From positions 1-13,309 of the forward strand of contig CAVBMG010000091.1 of the NCBI GenBank assembly GCA_963596435.1: a stretch of DNA of 13,309 bases, written 5' to 3'. Shown one piece after another: positions 5,829 to 13,309 of the stretch. The first letter of the stretch is position 1. Each line of letters opens with the position of its first letter. The position numbers and the translations under genes are program-made. The notes below the pieces were generated by a model. It was not told where the DNA came from. It saw nothing but the letters and a program-made list of their open reading frames with translations, and made no database searches. The DNA comes from COE1 sp963596435. GTDB lineage: Bacteria > Bacillota > Clostridia > Lachnospirales > Lachnospiraceae.

Positions 5829-7505
5829 GTGGGAGAATTCGATACAAAAGACATTACAGTAGAGCAGCTATGCAAGGTAATTAATATGCTTCACCCATGC
5901 ATGGATGATTATTTGTACGTATATGATCTGCTTAATGATTATTACTATATTTCACCGGAAGCGATAAAGCATTTCAGTCTTCCGGCAGTGGAATTCCATA
6001 ATGTAATAGCGAATCATGTCAAATTCGTATATCCGCAGGATATCGAGATGTTACAGAAGGATTTGCAGGAGATTCTTGATGGAAAGAAAGACTTTCATAA
6101 TCTTCAGTACAGATGGATGTCGAAGAAGGGAGAGTCTATCTGGATCAATTGCAGAGGATATATTGTCCGCAGTGAAGATGGTACACCTGAGTATATGCTT
6201 GGCTGCATCAATGAAATTGGTGCCAGGCAAAAGGCTGATAATGTAAGCGGATTACTGGGAATGTCCAGCCTGCGTTCTTTCCTGGAAGAGCATGTTTCCA
6301 AGAAGATCAACAAGGGATACCTCATGCGTCTGGGACTGGATGATTTTAAGGAAATCAATGAAAAGCTGGGAAGCGATTATGGTGATATGGTGCTCCGAAA
6401 GACAGCAGAATGTATTGATTCCTGTATTTTACCGGGACAGACATTATATCGGGCAGGCTCAGATGAGTTTCTTGTGCTGGATATTATGGGACGCGGCATT
6501 CGGGAGGCAATGGAGCAGTATCAGCGAGTAAGGCAGGCTATAGATTCTTTTGTAAAAGATAATCATTATGAAGCAGTTTATACTGTGTCAGCAGGTATTC
6601 TGGGAGGACCGGAATTTACAGGATATAATTTCTCCGATATTATGCGCTATTCAGAGTTTTCATTACATGAAGCCAAAAGACGAGGCAGGAACAGAGCATA
6701 TGTTTTGGAGATACAGGATTATGAGCGGTTTATGCGTAAGAAGTCGTTAATAAAACTGCTGCGTAATTCTATCAATCATGATTTTGAGGGCTTTGAAGTG
6801 TATCTGCAGCCGCTTGTTCATGCCAAAACTCAGACACTGTATGGAGCAGAAGCGCTGATGAGATATCACACACAGGAATATGGTATGGTGTCTCCAGTAG
6901 AATTTATTCCATTACTGGAAGAGACAGGTCTTATTATTCCAGCAGGAAAATGGATGCTGCATCATGCTCTGGAGTTATGGCATGACATACAGATGAAAAT
7001 GCCGGATTTTAGAATCAGCATTAATATTTCCTATATTCAGGTATTAAAGAGCAATATTATCAGTGAGATATTGCAGGCAATCGAACAGCATCAGGTAGAT
7101 CCTTCCAAGGTAATCATAGAGCTGACAGAGAGTGGACTTCTGCTGACAGACAGCCGTATTGCCAAATTATGGAGTCGGTTAAAAGAAAAAGGAATTCAAC
7201 TGGCATTAGATGACTTTGGAACCGGTTATTCTAATTTCCATTATCTCAATGACCTGCATCCTGAGATTATCAAGATAGATCGTTCCTTTACTGTAAAGGC
7301 GGTAGAAAATGAGTACGAATGCAAGCTGCTTTCACTTATGAGTGATATGGTACATGGTATGGATGTCAAGGTATGTGTAGAAGGTATTGAGAATCAGAAA
7401 GAACTGGAGAAGATGTTGAAAGTCTCTCCAAATTACTGTCAGGGATATTACTTTGGAAAGCCCTGTAATTATCAGGAGTTCAGAAATACTTTTATTGATG
7501 TATAA
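5829..7505 (+). CDS. PAS-GGDEF-EAL protein, probable c-di-GMP phosphodiesterase
   Basis: A cytoplasmic c-di-GMP enzyme of 559 aa with no membrane segment. Residues up to about 140 form a PAS-like sensor (RWMSKKGESIWINCRGYI and a following EDGTPEYMLGCI). The GGDEF domain spans about 150-300 and carries GSDEF (210-214) in place of GGDEF; it retains DDFKEIN and YGD, but I see no RxxD inhibitory site. The EAL domain spans about 310-555 and has all expected catalytic residues: EAL (341-343), ISINIS, IIELTES, DDFGTGYS (D461, D462), K482, E518/E521 in VEGIE, and Q538. Phosphodiesterase activity is therefore likely; cyclase activity is doubtful, and the GGDEF domain may act as a GTP-binding regulator. 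The GTG at 5829 is chosen because GAGGAGG (5815-5821) lies 7 nt upstream; a TTG at 5805 would put that site inside the gene. It is a single-gene unit closed by a strong terminator. Confidence 0.93.
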   Translation: MGEFDTKDITVEQLCKVINMLHPCMDDYLYVYDLLNDYYYISPEAIKHFSLPAVEFHNVIANHVKFVYPQDIEMLQKDLQEILDGKKDFHNLQYRWMSKKGESIWINCRGYIVRSEDGTPEYMLGCINEIGARQKADNVSGLLGMSSLRSFLEEHVSKKINKGYLMRLGLDDFKEINEKLGSDYGDMVLRKTAECIDSCILPGQTLYRAGSDEFLVLDIMGRGIREAMEQYQRVRQAIDSFVKDNHYEAVYTVSAGILGGPEFTGYNFSDIMRYSEFSLHEAKRRGRNRAYVLEIQDYERFMRKKSLIKLLRNSINHDFEGFEVYLQPLVHAKTQTLYGAEALMRYHTQEYGMVSPVEFIPLLEETGLIIPAGKWMLHHALELWHDIQMKMPDFRISINISYIQVLKSNIISEILQAIEQHQVDPSKVIIELTESGLLLTDSRIAKLWSRLKEKGIQLALDDFGTGYSNFHYLNDLHPEIIKIDRSFTVKAVENEYECKLLSLMSDMVHGMDVKVCVEGIENQKELEKMLKVSPNYCQGYYFGKPCNYQEFRNTFIDV

Positions 7506-7518
7506 TAATATATAAATG

Positions 7519-7563
7519 AAAAGGGAATGTAACACTCAGGTTGAGAGCTGCATTCCCTTTTTT
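7519..7563. terminator. Bidirectional rho-independent terminator between convergent genes
   Basis: AAAAGGGAATG (7519-7529) pairs perfectly with CATTCCCTTTT (7551-7561), with an inner CTC/GAG. The T run to 7563 serves the plus-strand GGDEF-EAL gene; on the other strand the left arm gives a TTTT run, serving the aminopeptidase transcript that ends at 7577. It lies exactly between the two convergent genes. Confidence 0.9.
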
Positions 7564-7576
7564 ATGAATCAGAGTA

Positions 7577-8983
7577 TTAGAACTTACCGTTCCAGTTCAA
7601 AAATGCCAGATAACCTTTCACTGCTTCATAGATATCAGCCTTGCTGCTGACTTCGTAAGGAGCGTGCATATTCAGTACGGCAACACCACTGTCGATAACA
7701 TTCATGCCATATTTTGCCATGATATAGGCGATAGTTCCGCCACCGCCTGCATCTACTTTACCAAGCTCTGCGAACTGATAAGAGACATTTGCATCATCCA
7801 TGACTTTGCGCAGTGCTGCAATATATTCAGCATTGGCATCATTGGAACCGCTCTTACCACGGGAACCGGTATATTTGTTGAATGTAACGCCATGAGCCAG
7901 GAAAGCAGCGTTATTCTTTTCGAATACATTTGCATAGAGTGGGTCAAAGCCTGCGCTGACATCAGAGGAGAGCATAACAGAGTTAGCCAGAGCACGACGA
8001 ACAAGTAATTCGGATTCGCCCTCTGTCATAGCCAGTAATTCTGCAACTGCATTGGCAAAGAAGCTGGACTGCATACCTGTAGCACCAACACTTCCGATTT
8101 CTTCCTTGTCTACCAGCAGACAGCACTGGGTACGAGTACCGCACTTGGCATCCAGCATTGCGAAGAGAGAAGTGAAAGCACAGATTCTGTCATCCTGTCC
8201 ATAGGAAAGAACCATGCTTCTGTCAAATCCACAGTCCCTTGCCTTGCCTGCGGGAACGATTTCCAACTCAGCAGACTGGAAATCTTCTTCGTCGATACCA
8301 TACTGGTCAGCCAGAAGCTTCAGAACATTTGCCTTGATAGCTTCTTTCTCTTCTTTACTGGTATCGGTGTCTTTATCAAGAGGAATATTACCGATCAACA
8401 GATCCAGATTCTCACCGGTTACGACTTCTGTTGCCTTTTTACCCATCTGCTCACCGGCAAGGTGGATCAACAGATCTGTGATAACAAATACGGGATCGTC
8501 TTCCTTCTCGCCAAGGCAGATATCTATCATAGTACCGTTCTTCCTGGCAACTCTTCCGTGAAGAGACAGAGGGATAGCTGTCCACTGATATTTCTTGATA
8601 CCGCCATAGTAATGGGTATCAAAATATGCAAATCCTTCCTTTTCATATAATGGGTTCTGCTTCACATCAATTCTTGGAGAGTCGATATGTGCACCCAGAA
8701 TATTCATACCTGAGGAGATAGGTTCTTCACCAATCTGGAAAAGGGCAATGCTCTTATGCATCTGTACAGCATATACCTTGTCACCTTTGCTGACTTTGCC
8801 CTTGGCAGCAATGATGTCAGCCAGATCACGATAGCCTGCTTCTCTTGCCATGCGGATGGTCAGATCAATACATTCACGTTCTGTTTTGCCTTCGTTCAGG
8901 CAGTTCTTATAGCGCTCGCAGATAGCCTGCAGCTTTTCTTTGTCTTCATTCTGGTAGGAAAGCCAGAGATTTTCTTTTTTCAT
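7577..8983 (-). CDS. M18 family zinc aminopeptidase (aminopeptidase I type)
   Basis: A cytoplasmic di-zinc aminopeptidase of 468 aa, the usual M18 length, releasing N-terminal residues from peptides. The family motifs are present in order: GAHIDSPR with ligand H99, GQDDRI with bridging D264/D265, DKEEIGS with catalytic E294 and ligand E295, SSDVSAGFDP with D341, and NMHAPYE with ligand H440. There is no signal peptide. The enzyme family forms large dodecamers and contributes to peptide turnover. The ATG at 8983 is where the homology begins; the ribosome binding site is weak, since AAAGG lies about 17 nt upstream in front of a 5-codon ORF (MDIFI) that overlaps the start. That leader ORF could couple translation. 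It is monocistronic, divergent from the phosphatase gene and convergent with the GGDEF-EAL gene. Confidence 0.95.
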   Translation of the reverse strand: MKKENLWLSYQNEDKEKLQAICERYKNCLNEGKTERECIDLTIRMAREAGYRDLADIIAAKGKVSKGDKVYAVQMHKSIALFQIGEEPISSGMNILGAHIDSPRIDVKQNPLYEKEGFAYFDTHYYGGIKKYQWTAIPLSLHGRVARKNGTMIDICLGEKEDDPVFVITDLLIHLAGEQMGKKATEVVTGENLDLLIGNIPLDKDTDTSKEEKEAIKANVLKLLADQYGIDEEDFQSAELEIVPAGKARDCGFDRSMVLSYGQDDRICAFTSLFAMLDAKCGTRTQCCLLVDKEEIGSVGATGMQSSFFANAVAELLAMTEGESELLVRRALANSVMLSSDVSAGFDPLYANVFEKNNAAFLAHGVTFNKYTGSRGKSGSNDANAEYIAALRKVMDDANVSYQFAELGKVDAGGGGTIAYIMAKYGMNVIDSGVAVLNMHAPYEVSSKADIYEAVKGYLAFLNWNGKF

Positions 8984-9051
8984 ATGAATATGTCCATGCC
9001 TTTCTTATGACCTGCATAATAGATATGCGGGTGCTGATTTTCTACCTGAAT

Positions 9052-9081
9052 ATCATAGCACAATTGGGAGAGGATTCGCAA
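9052..9081 (-). promoter_or_regulatory. Promoter of the M18 aminopeptidase gene
   Basis: On the minus strand TTGCGA (9081-9076) and TATGAT (9057-9052) are 18 bp apart, with a TGC extension directly before the -10 box. The TGCTATGATAT string is the same as in the CPBP promoter. The leader to the start codon would be about 60 nt. Confidence 0.65.
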
Positions 9082-9122
9082 CCGGATGGCGCAAGGTATC
9101 GAAAATGTATGCTTATGCATAT

Positions 9123-9180
9123 TTTACATAAATTATACATTATCCTGGTAGCATCTTTTACATAACATGAATACAATACA
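9123..9180 (+). promoter_or_regulatory. Candidate phosphate-regulator (PhoP/PhoB-type) repeats and -10 of the phosphatase gene
   Basis: TTTACA (9123-9128) and TATACA (9134-9139) are spaced by 5 nt, as in the direct repeats of Gram-positive Pho boxes. TTTACA recurs at 9157-9162, within an exact 10-bp direct repeat TTTTACATAA (9122-9131 and 9156-9165). TACAAT (9172-9177) is a possible -10 box without a proper -35 box, as at activator-dependent promoters. The phosphatase downstream makes phosphate control sensible, but the sequence is AT-rich and such repeats can arise by chance. Confidence 0.35.
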
Positions 9181-9196
9181 GACATACCTTTTGTTA

Positions 9197-9216
9197 TTCG
9201 TCCCAGCAGGGACGAA
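9197..9216 (+). other. Perfect 8-bp hairpin in the leader of the phosphatase gene
   Basis: TTCGTCCC (9197-9204) and GGGACGAA (9209-9216) form a perfect stem with a 4-nt AGCA loop, ending 14 nt before the ribosome binding site (9231-9236). No T run follows, so it is not a normal terminator. It may stabilise the 5' end of the message, bind a protein as a DNA dyad, or tune translation. Confidence 0.55.
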
Positions 9217-9245
9217 AATTTATTCAAGATGAGGAGAAAAGAGTA

Positions 9246-10811
9246 GTGAAAAAGTTCAATCACAAAGTAACAGCAGCAATGATGTCTGCAATCCTGATGG
9301 CATCAACATTAGTAGGTTGTGGACAGACAGCAGATAATACATCTGCAAGTGTAGCAGTACAGAATGAGACATATGCGGCAGCTACAACCAATGGCGTAGA
9401 AACCGTATCTCAGAAGACACCCAAGTATATCTTCTTATTCATCGGTGATGGTATGAGTTATCCTCAGATCCAGTCAGCATCCTATTATCTTGGTGCAAAG
9501 GCAAGTGACGGTGGAGATGTTACAGGCGGTGTGGATTTATCCTTCATGAATTTCCCAACAGTTGGTTCTGCACGTACTTTTGACAGTACATCTTTCTGCC
9601 CGGATTCAGCTTCTACAGCAACATCCATTTCTACAGGACACAAGACATACAGTGGTGTCATCAATATGGATACTACCAAGACAATCAAATACACAACTAT
9701 TTCTGAGCAGTTAAAGGCACAGCTTGGCTACAAGATCGGTGTATTGACTACTGTAAATCTGAACCATGCAACACCAGCTGCTTTCTATGCACATCAGTCT
9801 TCCAGAAAGAACTACTATGAAATCGGACAGGAACTGATCGCAAGTAACTTTGATTATTTCGCTGGCGGTGGATTCCTGAGCCCGACAGGCAAGAATAAGG
9901 ATCTGACAAGCCTCTATGATGTAGCAAAAGAAAACGGCTATACAGTGACTACGACTCAGAGCGAGATTGAAGCTGTCAATAAGAACACAGGTAAGGTCAT
10001 TGCAGTAGATGAGAACCTGGCTGACGGTGATGCCATGAACTATGATATGGACCTTACAGACAGCAAGTGGGATCTTGCAAACTATGTAGAAAAAGGCATT
10101 GAAGTACTCAACAATGATAAGGGCTTCTTCATGATGGTAGAAGGTGGTAAGATTGACTGGGCCTGTCATGCAAATGATGCAGCAGCATCAATTAATGATA
10201 CTCTTGCACTTGATAAGGCAGTTCAGGTAGCTTATAAGTTCTATGAACAGCATCCCGCAGATACCTTGATTCTTGTAACCGGTGACCATGAGACAGGTGG
10301 TCTGACAATCGGTTATGCAGGAACGAACTATGATACCTATTTAAAGAACCTTGAGAATCAGACACTTTCCTATGCAAAGTTTGATTCTGAGTATGTAGCT
10401 TCCTATAAGGAAAACAATACACCGTTCTCTCAGGTTCTGGTTGACATCAAGAACAACTTCGGTCTGGTAACAGCAGATGATGCAGCGGCAGCAGCAGATC
10501 CTACACTGGTACTGACAGACTATGAAGTACAGAAGTTAAAGGCAGCTTATGAGAGAACCATGAAAGTAGGCGCTTCTTCACAGGATAAGATGACACAGGA
10601 AGAATATGACCTCTATGGTACATATGAACCTTTATCAGTAACCATTACACATATCCTGAACAATAAGTCAGGTATTGCATTCAGCTCTTATTCCCATACA
10701 GGTCTTCCTGTTCCTGTATTTGCAATCGGTAATGGATCAAGCCTCTTTGAAGGATATTATGATAATACAGATATTTACAATAAGCTTGCTACATTAACAA
10801 AGATTAAATAA
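9246..10811 (+). CDS. Alkaline phosphatase (PhoA-type), lipoprotein
   Basis: A secreted metal-dependent phosphomonoesterase of 521 aa that would release inorganic phosphate from organic esters outside the cell. The N-terminus is a lipoprotein signal peptide: MKK, a hydrophobic core, and lipobox LVGC with C25, followed by a Ser/Ala/Thr-rich linker. The family residues are present: metal ligand D68 in FIGDGM, nucleophile S121 in PDSAS followed by TATSISTG, H174/T176 in NHATP, E299, D304 and H308 in MVEGGKIDWACHAND, D347-H348 in TGDHETGG, and H484 in SYSHTG. The GTG at 9246 is supported by GAGGAG (9231-9236), 9 nt upstream. Between about 360 and 480 a variable segment typical of the larger Gram-positive forms is inserted. 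It heads a likely operon: the YibE/F gene begins 28 nt after its stop with no terminator between. Confidence 0.95.
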   Translation: MKKFNHKVTAAMMSAILMASTLVGCGQTADNTSASVAVQNETYAAATTNGVETVSQKTPKYIFLFIGDGMSYPQIQSASYYLGAKASDGGDVTGGVDLSFMNFPTVGSARTFDSTSFCPDSASTATSISTGHKTYSGVINMDTTKTIKYTTISEQLKAQLGYKIGVLTTVNLNHATPAAFYAHQSSRKNYYEIGQELIASNFDYFAGGGFLSPTGKNKDLTSLYDVAKENGYTVTTTQSEIEAVNKNTGKVIAVDENLADGDAMNYDMDLTDSKWDLANYVEKGIEVLNNDKGFFMMVEGGKIDWACHANDAAASINDTLALDKAVQVAYKFYEQHPADTLILVTGDHETGGLTIGYAGTNYDTYLKNLENQTLSYAKFDSEYVASYKENNTPFSQVLVDIKNNFGLVTADDAAAAADPTLVLTDYEVQKLKAAYERTMKVGASSQDKMTQEEYDLYGTYEPLSVTITHILNNKSGIAFSSYSHTGLPVPVFAIGNGSSLFEGYYDNTDIYNKLATLTKIK

Positions 10812-10839
10812 CAAATGTTATAAAAAGGATTGAACGTAG

Positions 10840-11985
10840 ATGAAACAGATATATAACCGATATATATTCCCTCATCTTCCGTTCCTGATATGTATGCTCT
10901 TACTTGGTATCCTCATAGCCTTGCCCACAGGCTATGAGGATGCTGTTATTTATCAGGGAACGGACCGATGCAGGGCAGAAGTGCTGGATACAGACGAATC
11001 AACAGTCATCAGCAGTGGTCTGATCCGCTCAGGAGAACAGGATTGCAAAGTGCGTCTTCTGGGTGGCAGATTCAAAGGGCAGGAAGTGCAGGCATATAAT
11101 TTATTAACGGGTTCCCTGCAGACAGATAAGATATATGTGCCGGGCGATATTGCGCAGGTAGTGATCAGCTATCAGAATAATGAGGTCATATCTGTGAATA
11201 TGATAGACCATTACAGACTGGATAAGGAATTTATTCTTCTTGCCATTTTTTCTGTTGTACTGATTATTTTTGCAAAAGGCATAGGGCTGCGCAGTCTGTT
11301 GTCTTTTGTCATCACGGTACTGATGATCTGGAAAGTACTGGTTCCATCCTGTCTGAATGGGGGGAATCCTGTTCTGATCGGACTGGCTATTATTACAGTA
11401 CTTACTGTCGTGATCATTTCGCTGGTCTATGGGTATGACAGAAGGTTTATAGCAGCGACACTTGGAGTTATGCTTGGAGTCATTACCACCTGTATTCTTG
11501 GTATTGTGTTTACGAAGCTGTTCAAGATACATGGGGCTGTTATGTCAAATTCAGAAAGCCTTCTGTATTCAGGTTATGAATATCTGAATCTTACGAGTAT
11601 CTTTATGGCAAGTATCTTCATTGGAGCCAGTGGAGCGATTATGGATATTGCGGTAGATATTACATCGGCTATTTATGAAGTGGTGGAGAAGAAGCCGGAT
11701 ATTGGCTGGAAGGAAGCGACCATGTCTGGAATTCATGTAGGCAGAGCTGCCATGGGAACCATGTCTACGACATTACTGCTGGCTTATTCGGGCGGCTATC
11801 TGGCATTGCTTATGGTATTCATGGCACAGGGAACACCCATTTACAACATTCTGAATTATAAGGATGTTGCGTCAGAAATTCTACACACGATTGTAGGAAG
11901 TTTTGGACTGGTTGCAGTTGCGCCCTTTACTGCATTGATGGGCGGACTGCTTTTGGTACATGATAAAGGAAAGGAACATGAATGA
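10840..11985 (+). CDS. YibE/F family integral membrane protein
   Basis: A multi-pass membrane protein of 381 aa that fits the YibE/F family (PF07907). An N-terminal membrane segment (about 12-30) is followed by an extracytoplasmic beta-rich region (about 35-125, including VRLLGGRFKGQEVQAYN). About seven further membrane segments follow, with the conserved GASGAIMDIAVDITSAIYEV stretch near residues 262-281 and GRAAMGTMSTTLLLAYSGG near 304-322. The family is conserved in Firmicutes but its biochemical function is not established; a transport role is often guessed. The ATG at 10840 has AAAGGA (10824-10829) 10 nt upstream. The gene follows the phosphatase by 28 nt and overlaps the next gene by 4 nt (ATGA), indicating translational coupling. 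A 13-bp perfect hairpin lies within codons 24-34. Confidence 0.88.
   Translation: MKQIYNRYIFPHLPFLICMLLLGILIALPTGYEDAVIYQGTDRCRAEVLDTDESTVISSGLIRSGEQDCKVRLLGGRFKGQEVQAYNLLTGSLQTDKIYVPGDIAQVVISYQNNEVISVNMIDHYRLDKEFILLAIFSVVLIIFAKGIGLRSLLSFVITVLMIWKVLVPSCLNGGNPVLIGLAIITVLTVVIISLVYGYDRRFIAATLGVMLGVITTCILGIVFTKLFKIHGAVMSNSESLLYSGYEYLNLTSIFMASIFIGASGAIMDIAVDITSAIYEVVEKKPDIGWKEATMSGIHVGRAAMGTMSTTLLLAYSGGYLALLMVFMAQGTPIYNILNYKDVASEILHTIVGSFGLVAVAPFTALMGGLLLVHDKGKEHE
10909..10941 (+). repeat. Perfect 13-bp inverted repeat inside the 5' coding part of the YibE/F gene
   Basis: ATCCTCATAGCCT (10909-10921) and AGGCTATGAGGAT (10929-10941) are exact inverted repeats around a 7-nt loop. The hairpin lies within the coding region, 70 nt after the start codon, and no T run follows it. 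In RNA this is a stable stem near the start of the second gene of the operon, so it could act as a processing or stabilising element or a translational pause. Confidence 0.6.
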
Positions 11986-13235
11986 ATATGGCAGGAAAAA
12001 TGAAATTAACCAAAATGGAGAGGACATGGGTATTATATGATGTGGGAAATTCAGCCTTTGTACTGCTGGTAGCCACACTTTTCCCTATATACTTTAATGA
12101 AATCGCCGGCATGGCAAATCTCTCTTCGGTAGATTATCTTGCCTATTGGGGGTACGCTACATCAATTGTTACTATAGTAGTAGCACTGTCAGGACCTATA
12201 TTGGGAACATTGACAGATAATAAGGGAATGAAGAAACCTATATTTATGATAACGATGCTGATAGGGGCAGCAGGGTGTTCCCTGCTGGGCTTTACCCATT
12301 CATGGATTGTGTTTCTTGTTATCTATATCATTGCAAAATGCGGATATACGAGTAGTCTGATCTTCTATGATGCCATGCTTGGAGATGTGACAACGCCGGA
12401 GAGGATGGATGATGTATCTTCCAGAGGGTTTGCATGGGGATATATTGGGAGCTGTGTTCCTTTTATTCTGGGGCTGGGACTTGTACTGTGGGGAGACAGG
12501 ATTGGTATCGGTCAGCTGCAGGCGATGACTATAACATTTGTGCTCTCTTCTCTCTGGTGGATAGGAGCTACAGTTCCGCTGCTGCGTGGATATAAGCAGC
12601 TGCATTATGTGGAGAGGACACCACATATGTTTTGCAATGCTTTTCATAGATTATTTGAGACATTTCGCAATATGAAGAATGAGAAGGGCGTGTTCCTTTT
12701 CCTGCTTGCCTTCTTCTGTTATATTGATGGTGTCTATACGATCATTGATATGGCAACCGCTTATGGGACGGCATTAGGATTGGATACGACAGGGCTTCTG
12801 CTTGCACTTCTGGTAACACAGATTGTTGCATTCCCATCAGCTTTGATATTTGGAAGACTGTCTTCAAGATATTCTTCCAAAGTGCTGATTCCGGTATGCA
12901 TTATTGCATATACCCTGATTGCTATCTTTGCATTTCAACTGGATTCCCAGGTCAAATTCTGGATACTGGCAGTATGTGTGGGAATGTTCCAGGGCGGCAT
13001 CCAGGCATTATCCCGTTCACATTTTGCGAAGATTATTCCGCCAGAGAAAGCAGGAGAGTACTTTGGGCTGTTTGATATCTGTGGAAAGGGAGCTTCTTTT
13101 ATTGGTACTATGCTGGTCAGTGTAGCCAGTCAGCTGACAGGCAGTATCAATCTGGGTGTAGGTTCCCTGGTGATACTGTTTGCTGTCGGCTTATTCCTGT
13201 TTGTGCACTCCTGTAAATACTGTGAGTGCATATAA
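11982..13235 (+). CDS. UMF1-type (Atg22-like) major facilitator superfamily transporter
   Basis: A polytopic inner-membrane transporter of 417 aa. The opening WVLYDVGNSAF is the hallmark of the UMF1 family of the major facilitator superfamily (bacterial relatives of yeast Atg22). GPILGTLTDNKGMKKP (near 75-90) is the loop 2-3 motif of these transporters. About twelve hydrophobic segments can be counted, with a hydrophilic centre near residues 205-230, and the late motif GMFQGGIQALSRSHFAKIIPPEKAGEYFG is typical. Substrates are mostly unknown; amino-acid or drug export is suggested for some relatives. The ATG at 11982 overlaps the YibE/F stop by 4 nt with AAGGA (11971-11975) 6 nt upstream, so translation is coupled. 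The C-terminus ends in HSCKYCECI, with three cysteines, which is unusual. I see no terminator before the window end. Confidence 0.9.
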   Translation: MNMAGKMKLTKMERTWVLYDVGNSAFVLLVATLFPIYFNEIAGMANLSSVDYLAYWGYATSIVTIVVALSGPILGTLTDNKGMKKPIFMITMLIGAAGCSLLGFTHSWIVFLVIYIIAKCGYTSSLIFYDAMLGDVTTPERMDDVSSRGFAWGYIGSCVPFILGLGLVLWGDRIGIGQLQAMTITFVLSSLWWIGATVPLLRGYKQLHYVERTPHMFCNAFHRLFETFRNMKNEKGVFLFLLAFFCYIDGVYTIIDMATAYGTALGLDTTGLLLALLVTQIVAFPSALIFGRLSSRYSSKVLIPVCIIAYTLIAIFAFQLDSQVKFWILAVCVGMFQGGIQALSRSHFAKIIPPEKAGEYFGLFDICGKGASFIGTMLVSVASQLTGSINLGVGSLVILFAVGLFLFVHSCKYCECI

Positions 13236-13309
13236 ACCGCAGAGAGTTCTGGATAGTTACAATATTCGAATAATATCGTGAATAATATAGAAATCCTGAT
13301 TATCATTCT

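Noticed and set aside
13236..13309. Terminator or new minus-strand gene at the right edge
   Set aside because: TTCGAA-centred pairing is weak with no T run, and a minus-strand frame there runs into the transporter gene without supporting motifs.

Overview
The window reads as a chromosomal segment of a low-to-mid GC Gram-positive gut anaerobe of the Clostridia, most likely Lachnospiraceae. This is inferred from strong AGGAGG-type ribosome binding sites, sigma-A-like promoters, a lipobox signal peptide, and the gene families present (PadR, CPBP protease, Firmicutes-type uxuAB, M18 aminopeptidase, GGDEF/EAL, YibE/F, UMF1 transporter). Most of it is ordinary metabolic and signalling gene content. 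I found no CRISPR array, tRNA, rRNA, prophage or complete defence system.

Layout. (1) Positions 1-49 look like the last bases of a group II intron (3' strand of domain V plus the domain VI hairpin); the rest lies left of the window. (2) 71-1759 is a small regulated membrane-protein locus: a near-consensus promoter embedded in palindromes, a CPBP intramembrane protease, a PadR-type repressor, and a decayed third gene. (3) 1730-5630 is a hexuronate operon: a hairpin terminator in the leader, then uxuA (mannonate dehydratase), uxuB (fructuronate/mannonate oxidoreductase) and a stand-alone PTS EIIC permease with no EIIB or EIIA. (4) 5648-5790 is an AT-rich imperfect palindrome of about 143 bp that supplies the -10 box of the next gene. 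(5) 5829-7505 is a PAS-GGDEF-EAL c-di-GMP enzyme with a variant GSDEF site and an intact EAL site, ending at a bidirectional terminator. (6) 7577-8983, on the minus strand, is an M18 zinc aminopeptidase. (7) A 262-bp divergent intergenic region carries the aminopeptidase promoter, TACA repeats and a perfect hairpin. (8) 9246-13235 is a plus-strand cluster: lipoprotein alkaline phosphatase, YibE/F membrane protein and UMF1-type MFS transporter, the last two overlapping by 4 nt.

Working together: UxuB and UxuA form two consecutive steps of glucuronate breakdown (fructuronate to mannonate to 2-keto-3-deoxygluconate), and the EIIC is presumably the uptake component, borrowing phosphotransfer domains from elsewhere. 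The palindromes around the first promoter suggest that PadR represses its own operon. The phosphatase is exported and anchored outside the membrane, where it would release phosphate from organic esters. The link to the two membrane proteins downstream is positional only.

The parts most worth a second look are the 143-bp palindromic element, the terminator in the uxuA leader, the orphan EIIC, and the operator architecture of the PadR locus. The last 74 bases (13236-13309) show no feature I can support.
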